This document shows, one piece after another, positions 32,117 through 45,104 of a DNA stretch of 64,000 bases. Both the position numbers and the translations under genes were made by a program. Source of the stretch: Oscarella lobularis (Eukaryota; Porifera; Homoscleromorpha; Homosclerophorida; Oscarellidae). Numbering within the stretch: the stretch's first letter is position 1; each line of letters starts with the position of its first letter. The notes below the pieces were generated by a model. That model saw nothing but the letters and a program-made list of their open reading frames with translations, was not told where the DNA came from and did no database searches. The stretch spans positions 1 through 64,000 of the forward strand of contig NC_089188.1 of the NCBI RefSeq assembly GCF_947507565.1. The letters are read 5' to 3'.

Positions 32117-32927
32117 GGTGTATATATTCCGGAAGGCAGTGTACGTACTTTGCCGACAGGCAGTGTATATATTACGGAGGCGGTGTACATACTCCGCGGG
32201 CAGGCGGTGTATATATACCGGCAGGCGTGTACGTACTCCGCCGGCAAGCAGTGTATGTATTCCGGCAGGCGTGTACGTACTCCGCCGGCAAGCGGTGTAT
32301 ATATTCCAGCAGGCGTGTACGTACTCCGCCGGCAAGCGGTGTAGATATTCCGGCAGGCGTGTACGTACTCCGCCGGCAGGCGGTGTATATATTCCGGCAG
32401 GCGGTGTATACATTCCGGCAGGCGGTGTACGTACTCCGCCGGCAGGTGGTGTATATATTCCGGAAAGCGGTGTATATATTCCGGAACGCAGTGTACGTAC
32501 TCCGCCAAAGGCGGTGTATATATACCGGCAGGCGTGTACGTACTCCGCCGACAGGCGGTGTATATACTCCGGAGAGCGGTGTATATATTCCGGAAGGCAG
32601 TGTACGTACTCCGCCGGCAGGCTTTGTATATATTCCGGCAAGCGGTGTATATATTACTGCAAGCGGTGTACGTACTTCGCCGGCAGGCGGTGTATATATT
32701 ACGGCAAGCGGTGTACATACTCCGGAGGCAGGCGGTGTATATATTACGGCAAGCGGTGTATATATTCCGAAGGGCAGTGTGCGTACTCCGCCGGAAGGCG
32801 GTGTATATATACCGGCAGGCGTGTACGTACTCCGCCGGAAAGGGGTGTATATATTCCGGAAGGCGATGTATATATTCCGGCAAGCGGTGTATATATTCCG
32901 GCAAGCTGTGTATATATTCCGGGAAGA
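32117..32927. repeat. 21/24-bp GGCAGGCGGTGT array, second block
   Basis: Resumes after the triplet array and contains copies of segments from about 30420-30780 (AGGCTTTGTATATATTCCGG), so it is a segmental duplicate. Confidence 0.95.
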
Positions 32928-32970
32928 AACTACAACGGCTACAACTACAACAACTACCACAACGGCTACA
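32928..32970. repeat. Short triplet array fragment
   Basis: AACTACAACGGCTACAACTA and following bases repeat the start of the array at 31729, confirming duplication of the array-to-triplet junction. Confidence 0.9.
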
Positions 32971-33569
32971 AAGGACCTGAAGATAAAGTTGAGGGCCTAG
33001 ACTTTGATTATAAGGACCTGAAGACAAAGTTGATGGCCTGAACTTTGATTATAATAGCCTGAAGATAAAGTTGAGGGCCTAAACTTTTATTCTAAGGGCC
33101 TGAAGATAAAGTTGAGGGCCTAGACTTTGATTCTAAGGGCCTGAAGATAAAGTTGAGGGCTTAAACTCTAATTCTAAGGCCCTGAAGATAAACTTGAGGG
33201 CATAGACTTTGATTCTAAGGCCCTGAAGATAAAGTTGAAGGCCAAAACTTTGATTCTAAGGCCCTGAAGAGAAATTTGAAGGCCCAAACTTTGATTCTAA
33301 GGGTCTGAAGTTAAAGTTCAGAGCTAAAACTCTGATTATAAGGACTTCAAGATAAAGTTGAGGGCCTAGACTTTGATTCTAAGGACCTGAAGATAAAGTT
33401 GATGGCCTAAACTTTGATTCTAAGAGCCTGAAGATAAAGTTGAGGGCCTAAACTTCTTTGTAAGGGCCTGAAGATAAAGTTGAGGGCCTAAACTCTGATT
33501 CTAAGGCCCTGAAGATAAAGTTGAGAGCCTAGACTTTGATTCTAAGGCCCTGAAGATAAAGTTGAGGGC
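32970..33569. repeat. 41-bp CTGAAGATAAAGTTGAGGGC satellite, block 1
   Basis: About 14-15 units of 41 bp ending in CTAAACTTTGATTCTAAGGC. No dyad, no long open frame. Confidence 0.97.
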
Positions 33570-35707
33570 CCAACGGGTCTCTCCTGTAATAAATTACAGC
33601 GAAATTACAGGGGTTAGCCAAAGGGTCTCTCCTGTAATAAATTACAGCGAAATTACAGGGGCTAGCCAAAGGGTCTCTCCTGTAATAAACTACAGCGAAA
33701 TTACAGGGGGTTAGCAAACGGGTCTCTCCTGTAATAAACTACAGCGAAATTACAGGGGGTTAGCCAACGGGTCTCTCCTGTAATAAATTACAGCGAAATT
33801 ACAGGGGGTTAGCCAACGGGTCTCTCCTGTAATACATTACAGCGAAATTAGAGGGGGTTAGCCAACGGGTCTCTCCTGTAATAAATTACAGCGAAATTAC
33901 ATGGGGTTAGCCAACGGGTATCTCCTGTAATAAATTACAGCGAAATTACAGGGGGTTAGCCAACGGGTCTCTCCTGTAATAAATTACAGCCAAACAAAAG
34001 AGGCTAGCCAACGGGTCTCTCCTGTAATAAACTACAGCGAAATTACAGGGGCTAGCCAACGGGTCTCTCCTGTAATAAATTACAGCGAATTTACAGGGGT
34101 TAGTAAACGGGTCTCTCCTGTAATAAATTACAACGAAATTACAGGGGGTTAGCAAACGGGTCTCTCCTGTAATAAATTACAGCGAAATTACTGGGGCTAG
34201 CCAAAGGGTCTCTCCTGTAATAAAATACAGCGAATTTACAGGGGGTTAGTAAACGGTTAACTCCTGTAATAAATTACAGCAAATTTACAGGGGGTTAGCC
34301 AACGGGTCTCTCCTGTAATAAATTACAGCAAAATTACAGGAGGTTAGCCAACGGGTCTCTCCTGTAATAAATTACAGCGAAATTACAGGGAGCTAGCCAA
34401 CGGATCTTTCCTGTAATAAATTACAGCGAAATTACAGGGGCTGGCAAAAGGGTCTCTCCTGTAATAAATTACAGCGAACTTACAGGGGCTAGCCAACGGG
34501 TCTCTCCTGCAATAAATTACAACGAAGTTACAGGGGGCTAGCCAACGGGTCTCTCATGTAATAAATTACAGCGAATTTACAGGGGCTAGCCAACGGGTCT
34601 CTTCTGTAATAAATTACAGCGAAATTACAGGGGGTTAGACAACGGGTCTCTCCTGTAATAAATTACAGCGAAATTACAGGGGGTTAGCAAACGGGTCTCT
34701 CCTGTAATAAATTACAGCGAATTTACAGGGGGTTAGCCAACGGGTCTCTCCTGTAATAAATTACAGCCAAATTAAAGAGGCTAGCCAACGGGTCTCTCCT
34801 CTAATAAATTACAGCGAAATTACAGGGGCTACCTAACGGGTCTCTCCTGTAATAAATTACAGCGAAATTACAGGGGATAGCTAACGGGTCTCTCCTGTAA
34901 TAAATTACAGCGAAATTACAGGGGGTTAGCAAACAAGTCTCTCCTGTAATAAATTACAGCGAAATTGCAGGGGGTTAGCAAACAAGTCTCTCCTGTAATA
35001 AATTACAGCGAAATTACAGGGGGCTAGCCAACGGATCTTTCCTGTAATAAATTACAGCAAAATTACAGGGGCTAGCCAACGGGTCTCTCCTGTAATAAAT
35101 TACAGCGAAATTACAGGGGCTAGCAAAAGGGTCTCTCCTGTAATAAATTACAGCGAACTTACAGGGGCTAGCCAACGGGTCTCTCATGTAATAAATTACA
35201 GCGAATTTACAGGGGCTAGCCAACGGGTCTCTTCTGCAATAAATTACAGCGAAATTACAGGGGGTTAGCAAACGGGTCTCTCCTGTAATAAATTACAGCG
35301 AAATTACAGGGGGTTAGCAAACGGGTATCTCCTGTAATAAATTACAGCGAATTTACAGGGGGCTAGCCAACGCGTCTCTCCTGTAATAAACTACAGCGAA
35401 ATTACAGGGGGTTAGCCAACGGGTCTCTCCTGTAATAAATTACAGCGAAATTACAGAGGCTAGCTAACGGGTATCTCCTGTAATAAATTACAGCAAATTT
35501 ATAGGGGCTAGCCAATGGGACTCTCCTGTAATAAACTACAGCGAAATTACAGGGGGCTAGCCAACGGGTCTCTCCTGGAATAAATTACAGCGAAATTAGA
35601 GGGGCTAGACAACGGGTCTATCCTAATAATAAATTACAGCGAAATTACACGGGGTTAGCCAACGGGTCTCTCCTGTAATAAATTACAGCGAACTTACATG
35701 GGCTAGC
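33570..35707. repeat. 48-bp CTGTAATAAATTACAG satellite, block 2
   Basis: About 45 units. Entry is at GAGGGCCCAACGGGTCTCTC, exit at GGGCTAGCTAAGGCCCTGAA. Confidence 0.97.
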
Positions 35708-38700
35708 TAAGGCCCTGAAGATAAAGTTGAGAGCCTAAACTTTCATTCTAAGGACCTGAAGATAAAGTTGAGGGCCTAAACTTTGATTCTAAGGACCTGA
35801 AGATAAAATTGAGGGCCTAAACTTTCATTCTAAGGACCTGAAGATAAAGTTGAGGACCTAAACTTTGATTCTAAGGACCTGAAGATAAAGTTGAGGGCCT
35901 AAACTTTGATTCTAAGGAGCTAAAGATAAAGTTGAGGGCCTAAACTCTAATTCTAAGACCCTGAAGATAAAGTTGAGGGCCTAAACTTTGATTCTAAGGA
36001 CCTGAAGATAAAGCTGAGGGCATAAACTTTGATTCTAAGGCCCTGAAGATAAGGTTGAACGCCTAAACTTTGATTCTAAGGGCCTGAAGATAAAGTTGAG
36101 ATACTAAACTTTGATTCTAAGGACCTGAAGATAACGTTGAGGGCCTAGACTTTGATTCTAAGGCCCTGAAGATAAAGTTGAAGGCTTAAACTTTGATTCT
36201 AAGGCCCTGAAGAGAAATTTGAAGGCCCAAACTTTGATTCTAAGGGTCTGAAGTTAAAGTTCAGGGCCAAAACTCTGATTCTAAGGACCTGAAGATAAAG
36301 TTGAAGGCTTAAACTTTGATTCTAAGGCCCTGAAGAGAAATTTGAAGGCCCAAGCTTTGATTTTAAGGGTCTGAAGTTAAAGTTCAGGGCCAAAACTCTG
36401 ATTCTAAGGACCTGAACATAAAGTTGAGGGCCTAGACTTTGATTATAAGGACCTGAAGATAAAGTTGATGGCCTAAACATTGATTCTAAGAGCCTGAAGA
36501 TAAAGTTGAGGGCCTAAACGTTTATTCTAAGGGCCTGAAGATAAAGTTGAGGGCCTAAACTCTGATTCTAAGGCCCTGAAGACAAACTTGAGGGCCTAGA
36601 CTTTGATTCTAAGGCCCTGAAGATAAAGTTGAAGGCCCAAACATTGATTCTAAGGGCCTGAAGATAAAGGTCATGGCCAAAACTCTGATTCTAAGGACAT
36701 GAGGATAAAGTTGAGGGCCTAAACTTTGATTCTAAGAGCCTGAAGATAAAGTTGAGGGCCTAAACTCTGATTCTAAGGACTTGAAGATAAAGTTGAGGGC
36801 ATAAACTTTGATTCTAAGGGCCTGAAGATAAAGTTGAGGGCCTAAACTCCGATTCTAAGGACCTGAAGATAAAGTTGAGAGACTAAACTTTGATTCTAAG
36901 GACCTGAAGATAAAGTAGAGGGCCTAAACTCTGATTCTAAGACCCTGAAGATAAAGTTGAGGGCCTAGATGTTTGATTCTAAGGCCCTGAAGATAAAGTT
37001 GAAGGCCAAAACTCTGATTCTAAGGACCTGAAGATAAAGTTGAGGGCCTAAACTTTTATTCTAAGGGCCTGAAGACAAAGTTGAGAGACCAAACTTTGAT
37101 TCTAAGGACCTGAAGATAAAGTTGAGGGCCTAGACTTTCATTCTAAGGACCGGAAGATAAAGTTGAGGGCCTAAACTTTGATTCTAAGGGCCTGAAGATA
37201 AAGTTGAGGACCTAAACTTTGATTCTAAGGACCTGTAGATAAAGTTGAGGGCCTAAACTTTCATTCTAAGGCCCTGAAGATAAAGTTGAACGCCTAAACT
37301 TTGATTCTAAGGGCCTGAAGATGAAGTTGAGGGCCTAAACTTTGATTCTAAGGACCTGAAGATAAAGTTGAGGGCCTAAACTTTGATTCTAGGGATCTGA
37401 AGATGAAGTTGAGGGCCTAAACTTTGATTCTAGGGACCTGAAGATGAAGTTGAGGGCCTAAATTTTGATTCTAAGGACCTGAAGATAAAGTTGAGGGCCT
37501 AAACTCTGATTCTAAGGCCCTGAAGATAAAGTTGAGGGCCTAGACTTTGATTCTAAGGCCCTGAAGAGAAATTTGAAGGCCCAAACATTGATTCTAAGGG
37601 TCTGAAGTTAAAGTTCAGGGCCAAAACTCTGATTCCAAGGGTCTGAAGTTAAAGTTCAGGGCCAAAACTCTGATTCCAAGGACCTGAAGATAAACTTGAG
37701 GGCCTAGACTTTGATTCTAAGGCCCTGAAGATAAAGTTGAAGGCCAAAACTTTGATTCTAAGGCCCTGAAGAGAAATTTGAAGGCCCAAACTTTGATTCT
37801 AAGGGTCTGAAGTTAAAGTTCAGGGCCAAAACTCTGATTACAAGGACCTGAAGATAAAGTTGAGGGCCTAGACTTTGATTCTAAGGGCCTGAAGATAAAG
37901 TTAAGGGCCTAAACTTTTATTCTAAGGGCCTGAAGATAAAGTTAAGGGCCTAGACTTTGATTCTAAGGGCCTGAAGATAAAGTTGAGGGCCTATACTCTG
38001 ATTCTAAGGCCCTGAAGATAAACTTGAGGGCCTAGACTTTGATTCTAAGGCCCTGAAGATAAAGTTGAAGGCCAAAACTTTGATTCTAAGGCCCTGAAGA
38101 GAAATTTGAAGGCCCAAACTTTGATTCTAAGGGTCTGAAGTTAAAGCTCAGAGCCAAAACTCTGATTCTAAGGACCTGAAGATAAAGTTGAGGGCCTAGA
38201 CTTTGATTCTAAGGCCCTGAAGATAAAGTTGAGGGCCTAAACTTTTATTCTAAGGGCCTGAAGATAAAGTTGAGGGCCTAGACTTTGATTCTAAGGACCT
38301 GAAGATAAAGTTGAGGGCCTAAACTCTGATTCTAAGGCCCTGAAGATAAAGTTGAGGGCCTAAACTCTCATACTAAGACCCTGAAGATAAAGTTGAGGGC
38401 CTAGACTTTGATTCTAAGGCCCTGAAGATAAAGTTGAACGCCTAAACTTTGAGTCTAAGGGCCTGAAGATAAAGTTGAGGGCCTAAACTTTGATTCTAAG
38501 GACCTGAAGATAAAGTTGAGGGCCTAAACTTTGATTCTAGGGACCTGAAGATAAAGTTGATGGCCTAAACTTTGATTCTAAGAGCCTGAAGATAAAGTTG
38601 AGGGCCTAAACTTTTATTCTAAGGGCCTGAAGATAAAGTAGAGGGCCTAAACTCTGATTCTAAGGCCCTGAAGATAAAGTTGAGGGCCTAGACTTTGATT

Positions 38701-41298
38701 CTAAGGACCTGAAGATAAAGTTGAGGGCCTAAACTTTGATTCTAAGGGCCTGAAGATAAGGTTGAGAGACTAAACTTTGATTCTAGGGACCTGAAGATGA
38801 AGTTGAGGGCCTAAATTTTGATTCTAAGGACCTGAAGGTAAAGTTGAGGGCCTAAACTCTGATTCTAAGGCCATGAAGATAAAGTTGAGGGCCTAGACTA
38901 TGATTCTAAGGCCCTGAAGATAAAGTTGAAGGCCTAAACTTTGATTCTAAGGCCCTGAAGAGACATTTGAAGGCCCAAACTTTGATTCTAAGGGTCTGAA
39001 GTTAAAGTTCAGGGCCAAAACTCTGATTCCAAGGACCTGAAGATAAAGTTGAGGGCGTAGACTTTGATTCTAAGGACCTGAAGATAAAGTTGAGGGCCTA
39101 AACTTTTATTCTAAGGGCCTGAAGATAAAGTTGAGGGCCTAGACTTTGATTCTAAGGGCCTGAAGATAAAGTTGAGGGCATAAACTCTGATTCTAAGGCC
39201 CTGAAGATAAACTTGAGGGCCTAGACTTTGATTCTAAGGCCCTGAAGATAAAGTTGAAGGCCAAAACTTTGATTCTAAGGCCCTGAAGAGAAATTTGAAG
39301 GCCCAAACTTTGATTCTAAGGGTCTGAAGTTAAAGCTCAGAGCCAAAACTCTGATTCTAAGAACCTGAAGATAAAGTTGACGGCCTAAACTTTGATTCTA
39401 AGAGCCTGAAGATAAAGTTGAGGGCCTAAACTTTGATTCTAAGGGTCTGAAGATAAAGTTGAGAGACTAAACTTTGATTCTAAGGACCTGAAGATAAAGT
39501 TGAGGGCCTAACCTTTCATTCTAAGGACCTGAAGATAAAGTTGAGGGCCTAAACTTTGATTCTAAGGCCCTCAAGAGAAAGTTGAGAGACTAGGGACCTG
39601 AAAATGAAGTTGAAGGCCTAAATTTTGATTCTAAGGACCTGAAGATAAAGTTGAGGGCCTAAACTCTGATTCTAAGGCCCTGAAGATAAAGTTGAGGGCC
39701 TAGACTTTGATTCTAAGGCCCTGAAGATAAAGTTGAAAGCCTAAACTTTGATTCTAAGGCCCTGAAGAGAAATTTGAAGGCCCAAACTTTGATTCTAAGT
39801 GTCTGAAGTTAAAGTTCAGAGCCAAAACTCTGATTCTAAGGACCTGAAGATAAAGTTGAGGGCCTAGACTTTGATTCTAAGGCCCTGAATATAAAGTTGA
39901 GGGCCTAAACTTTTATTCTAAGGGCCTGAAGATAAAGTTGAGGGCCTAGACTTTGATTCTAAGGACCTGAAGATAAAGTTGAGGGCCTAAACTCTGATTC
40001 TAAGGCCCTGAAGATAAAGTTGAGGGCCTAGACTTTGATTCTAAGGCCCTGAAGAGAAAGTTGAACGCCTAAACTTTGAGTCTAAGGGCCTGAAGATAAA
40101 GTTGAGGGCCTAAACTTTGATTCTAAGGACCTGAAGATAAAGTTGAGGGCCTAAACTTTGATTCTAGGGACCTGAAGATGAAGTTGAGGGCCTAAACTTT
40201 GATTCTAGGGACCTGAAGATGAAGTTGAGGGCCTAAATTTTGATTCTAAGGACCTGAAGATAAAGTTGAGGGCCTAAACTCTGATTCTAAGGCCCTGAAG
40301 ATAAAGTTGAGGGCCTAGACTTTGATTCTAAGGCCCTGAAGATAAAGTTGAAGGCCTAAACTTTGATTCTAAGGCCCTGAAGAGAAATTTGAAGGCCCAA
40401 ACTTTGATTTTAAGGGTCTGAAGTTAAAGTTCAGGGCCAAAACTCTGATTCTAAGGACCTGAAGATAAAGTTGATGGCCTAAACTTTGATTCTAAGAGCC
40501 TGAAGATAAAGTTGAGGGCCTAAACTTTTATTCTAAGGGCCTGAAGATAAAGTTGAGAGCCTAAACTCTGATTCTAAGGCCCTGAAGATAAACCTGAGGG
40601 CCTAGACTTTGATTCTAAGGCCCTGAAGATAAAGTTGAAGGCCAAAACTTTGATTCTAAGGTCCAGAAGAGAAATTTGAAGGCCCAAACTTTGATTCTAA
40701 GGGTCTGAAGTTAAAGTTCAGGGCCAAAACTCTGATTCTAAGGACCTGAAGATAAAGTTGAGGGCCTAGACTTTGATTCTAAGGACCTGAAGATAAAGTT
40801 GATGGTCTAAACTTTGATTCTAAGAGCCTGAAGATAAAGTTGAGGGCCTAAACTTTTATTCTAAGGGTCTGAAGATAAAGTTGAGGGCCTAAACTCTGAT
40901 TCTAAGGCCCTGAAGATAAACTTGAGAGACTAAACTTTGATTCTAAGGACCTGAAGAAAAAGTTGAGTGCCTAAACTTTGATTCTAAGGCCCTGATGATA
41001 AAGTTGAACGCCTAAACTTTAATTCTAAGAGCCTGAAGATAAAGTTGAGGGCCTAAACTCCGATTCTAAGGACCTGAAGATAAAGTTGAGAGACTAAACT
41101 TTGATTCTAAGGCCCTGAAGATAAAGTTGAGGGCCTAGACTTTGATTCTAAGGACCTGAAGATAAAGTTGATGGCCTAAACTTTGATTCTAAGAGCCTGA
41201 AGATAAAGTTGAGGGCCTAAACTTCTTTCTAAGGGCCTGAAGATAAAGTTGAGTGCCTAGACTTTGATTCTAAGGCATTGAAGATAAAGTTGAGGGCC
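35708..41298. repeat. 41-bp satellite, block 2 (about 136 units)
   Basis: The longest homogeneous array in the window. Variant markers (GAAGAGAAATTTGAAGGCCC, AAGTTAAAGTTCAGGGCC) recur as multi-unit blocks, indicating higher-order amplification. Confidence 0.97.
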
Positions 41299-42273
41299 CA
41301 AAGGGTCTCTCCTGTAATAAATTACAGCGAAATTACAGGGGCTAGCCAAAGGGCCTCTCCTGTAATAAACTACAGCGAAATTACAGGGAGTTAGCCAACG
41401 GGTCTCTCCTGTAAAAAAACTACAGCGAAAGTACAGGGGCTAGCCAAAGGGTCTCTCCTGTAATAAATTACAGCGAAATTACAGGGGCTAGCCAAAGGGT
41501 CTCTCCTGTAATAAAATACAGCGAAATTACAGGGGGTTAGCAAACGGGTCTCTCCTGTAATAAATTACAGCGAATTAACAGGGGGTTAGCCAACGGGTCT
41601 CTCCTGTAATAAATTACAGCGAATTAACAGGGGGTTAGCCAACGGGTCTCTCCTGTAATAAATTACAGCCAAATTACAGGGGCTAGCCAACGGGTCTCTC
41701 CTGTAATAAATTACAGCGAATTTACAGGAGGATAGTAAACGGGTCTCTCCTGTAATAAATTACAGCGAAATTACAGGGGGTTAGCAAACGGGTCTCTCCT
41801 GCAATAAATTACAGCGAAGTTACAGGGGGCTAGCCAACGGGTCTCTCCTGTAATAAATAACAGCGAATTTACAGGGGGTTAGTAAACGGGTCTCTCCTGT
41901 AATAAATTACAGCGAAATTACAGGGGGTTAGCAAACGGGTCTCCCATGTAATAAATTACAGCGAAATTACTGGGGCTAGCCAAAGGGTCTCTCCTGTAAT
42001 AAATTACAGCGAATTTACAGGGGGTTAGCCAACGGGTATCTCCTGTAATAAATTACAGCGAATTTACAGGGGGTTAGCCAACGGGTCTCTCCTGTAATAA
42101 ATTACAGCAAAATTACAGGAGGTTAGCCAACGGGTCTCTCCTGTAATAAATTACAGCGAAATTACAGAGGCTAGCTAACGGGTCTCTCCTGTAATAAACT
42201 ACAGCGAAATTACAGGGGGTTAGTCAACGGGTCTCTCCTGTAATAAATTACAGCGAACTTACACGGGCTAGCT
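41299..42273. repeat. 48-bp satellite, block 3
   Basis: About 20 units, with the same entry and exit junction sequences as block 2. Confidence 0.97.
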
Positions 42274-42749
42274 AAGGCCCTGAAGATAAAGTTGAGAGCC
42301 TAAACTTTCATTCTAAGGACCTGAAGATAAAGTTGAGGGCCTAAACTTTGATTCTAAGGACCTGAAGATAAAGTTGATGGCCTAGACTTTGATTCTAAGG
42401 CCCTGAAGAGAAATTGGAAGGCGAAAACTCTGATTCTAAGAGCCTGAAGATAAAGTTGAGGGCGTAAACTTTGATTCTAAGGATTTGAAGATAAGTTGAG
42501 GGCCTAAAAATTGATTCTAAGGCCCTGAAGATAAAGTTGAGGGCATAAACTTCGATTCTAAGGCCCTGAAGATAAAGATGAGGGCCTAAACTTTGATTCT
42601 AAGGTCCTAAAGATAAAGTTAAGGGCTTAAACTTTGATTCTAAGGAGCTAAAGATAAAGTTGAGGGCCTAAACTCTGTTTCTAAGGCCCTGAAGATAAAG
42701 TTGAGGGCCTAAACTTCGATTCTAAGGCATTGAAGATAAAGTTGAGGGC
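42274..42749. repeat. 41-bp satellite, block 3
   Basis: About 12 units. Its first bases (AAGGCCCTGAAGATAAAGTT, then GAGAGCCTAAACTTTC) copy those at 35708. Confidence 0.97.
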
Positions 42750-44563
42750 CCAACGGGTCTCTCCTGTAATAAATTACAGCGAAATTACAGGGGTTAGCCA
42801 AAGGGTCTCTCCTGTAATAAATTAGAGCGAAACTACAGGGGCTAGCCAAAGGGTCTCTCCTGTAATAAATTACAGCGAAATTACAGGGGCTAGCCAAAGG
42901 GTCTCTCCTGTAATAAACTATAGCGAAATTACAGGAGGCTAGCCAACGGGTCTCTCCTGTAATAAATTACAGCGAATTTACAGGGGTTAGTAAACGGGTC
43001 TCTCCTGTAATAAATTACAGCGAAATTACAGGGGGTTAGCCAAAGGGTCTCTCCTGTAATAAATTACAGCCAAATTAAAGAGGCTAGCCAACGGGTCTCT
43101 CCTGTAATAAACTACAGCGAAATTACAGGGGCTAGCCAACGGGTCTCTCCTGTAATAAATTACAGCGAATTTACAGGGGTTAGTAAACGGGTCTCTCCTG
43201 TAATAAATTACAGCGAAATTACAGGGGGTTAGCAAACGGGTCTCTCCTGTAATAAATTACAGCGAATTTACAGGGGTTAGCAAACGGGTCTCTCCTGTAA
43301 TAAATTACAGCGAAATTACTGGGGCTAGCCAAAGGGTCTCTCCTGTAATAAATTACAGCGAATTTACAGGGGGTTAGTAAACGGGTATCTCCTGTAATAA
43401 ATTACAGCGAATTTACAGGGGGTTAGCCAACGGGTCTCTCCTGTCATAAATTACAGCGAATTTACAGGGGTTAGTAAACGGGTCTCTCCTGTAATAAATT
43501 ACAGCAAAATTACAGGAGGTTAGCCAAAGGGTCCCTCCTGTAATAAATTACAGCAAAATTACAGGAGGTTAGCCAAAGGGTCCCTCCTGTAATAAATTAC
43601 AGCGAAATTACAGGGGGTTAGCAAACAAGTCTCTCCTGTAATAAATTACAGCGAAATTACAGGGGCTAGCCAACGGGTCTCTCCTGTAAAAAATTACAGC
43701 GAACTTACAGGGGCTAGCCAACGGGTCTCTCATGTAATAAATTACAGCGAAATTACAGAGGCTAGCTAACGGGTATCTCCTGTAATAAACTACAGCGAAA
43801 TTACAGGGGGTTAGTCAACGGGTCTCTCCTGGAATAAATTACAGCCAACTTACAGGGGGCTAGCCAACGGGTCTCTCCTGTAATAAATTACAGCGAAATT
43901 ACAGGGGGTTAGCCAAAGGGTCTCTCCTGTAATAAATTACAGCCAAATTAAAGAGGCTAGCCAACGGGTCTCTCCTGTAATAAATTACAGCGAAATTACA
44001 GGGGGTTAGCCAACGGGTCTCTCATGTAATAAATTACAGCGAATTTACAGGGGCTAGCCAACGGGTCTCTCCTGTAATAAATTACAGCGAAATTACAGAG
44101 GCTAGCTAACGGGTATCTCTTGTAATAAATTACAGCGAATTTATAGGGGCTAGCCAGTGGGTCTCTCCTGTAATAAACTACAGCGAAATTACAGGGGGTT
44201 AGTCAACGGGTCTCTCCTGGAATAAATTACAGCCAACTTAGAGGGGGCTAGCCAACGGGTCTCTTCTGTAAAAAGTTACAGCGAAATTACAGGGGCTAGA
44301 CAACGGGTCAATCCTAATAATAAATTACAGCGAAATTACAGGGTGCTAGCTAACGGGTCTCTCCTGTAATAAACTACAGCGAAATTACAGGGGCTAGCTA
44401 ACGGGTCCCTCCTGGAATAAATTACAGCGAAATTACAGGGGGTTAGCCAACGGGTCTCTCTTGTAATAAAATACAGCGAAATTACAGGGGGTTAGCCAAC
44501 GGGTCTCTCCTGTAATAAATTACAGCGAAATTACAGGAGGCTAGCCAACGGGTCTCTCCTGTA
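42750..44563. repeat. 48-bp satellite, block 4
   Basis: About 38 units, with stretches closely matching 33570-34200 at an offset near 9.1 kb. It ends at CTCCTGTAAGGACAAATT, directly into a GGACAAATTGTCC tract. Confidence 0.97.
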
Positions 44564-44662
44564 AGGACAAATTTTCCCAGGAAAAATTGTCCCAGGAAAA
44601 ATTGTCCCAGGACAAATTGTCCCTGGACAAATTGTCCCAGGACCAAATGTCCCAAGACAACT
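44564..44662. repeat. GGACAAATTGTCC array 8
   Basis: Six units. On the minus strand it truncates the intron after exon 44787-44680, 18 bases past the donor. Confidence 0.95.
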
Positions 44663-44679
44663 CTACCTACATCACATAC

Positions 44680-44787
44680 CTTTGCCCCCTCGATAGTCAT
44701 CCTCCCTTCTGATTGCCTTCCCTTCCAATCCTCCTCTTCCCACTCGCATCCGTTGCTCGTATCATTCTTCCTTACGCTCTTACACAT
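44680..44787 (-). CDS. Open charged exon of the 154-bp family (108 nt)
   Basis: Acceptor TCGTTTTATAG at 44788 and donor GCAAAG|GTATGTG at 44680 bound 108 nt, exactly 36 codons in phase 0 to 0: MCKSVRKNDTSNGCEWEEED, then WKGRQSEGRMTIEGAK. It joins the leader exon (44843-44939) in frame across a 55-nt intron. Unlike the 98-nt units in the big array, it has no stop and its length is a multiple of three. It is the best-preserved representative of the exon from which the 154-bp satellite is built. Hydrophilic, no domain recognised. Confidence 0.5.
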
Positions 44788-44842
44788 CTATAAAACGAAT
44801 TAGAGACCCCTCAATAACTAAAACTCTACCTACATCACATAC

Positions 44843-44939
44843 CATCGATCCCTTGATATTCCTTCTCCTCCCTGCCTGCTTGTTCCTCTTCTCCCTCGCG
44901 TCCCATCTCCTTGTCATTGTTCCTGCCATCCCTATGCCC
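44843..44939 (-). CDS. Basic leader exon, copy 3
   Basis: 97 nt after TTAGTTTTCTTAG, reading GIGMAGTMTRRWDAREKRNK, then QAGRRRNIKGSM, phase 2 to 0, with a normal GTATGTG donor. Arg and Lys dominate. Together with 44680-44787 it gives an uninterrupted two-exon coding stretch. Confidence 0.5.
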
Positions 44940-45104
44940 CTAAGAAAACTAATTAGAAATATGTAACACAATTAGGAACCATTTTATTCCTATCAGTATT
45001 GAGTCTGCCCTAACATTGCCCTTATACACATTAACAAAGCCGCACAACTCATAAACAATTGCTAGGCACTTATCTGACATCCTCCAGGAACACCCTGTTT
45101 ACAA
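44940..45104 (-). other. 160-bp conserved segment 5' of the leader exon
   Basis: Nearly identical to 62924-63090. On the minus strand it starts with TTTGTAAACAG, an acceptor-like motif at 45095-45096 that directly follows the polypyrimidine array. GATGTCAGATAAGTGCC follows, and the segment ends in the acceptor of the leader exon. It probably holds one short exon and an intron of about 120 nt; the donor is not clear (AAGTGCC is weak). Related text (AATCAGATAAGTGCC) occurs in the plus-strand gene near 53130. Confidence 0.45.

Noticed and set aside
29737-33041. Long open frames (up to 580 codons) in all six frames
   Set aside because: Units of 21 and 24 bp without stops keep every frame open; frames hop at single-base changes and no start, splice or codon signal favours one.
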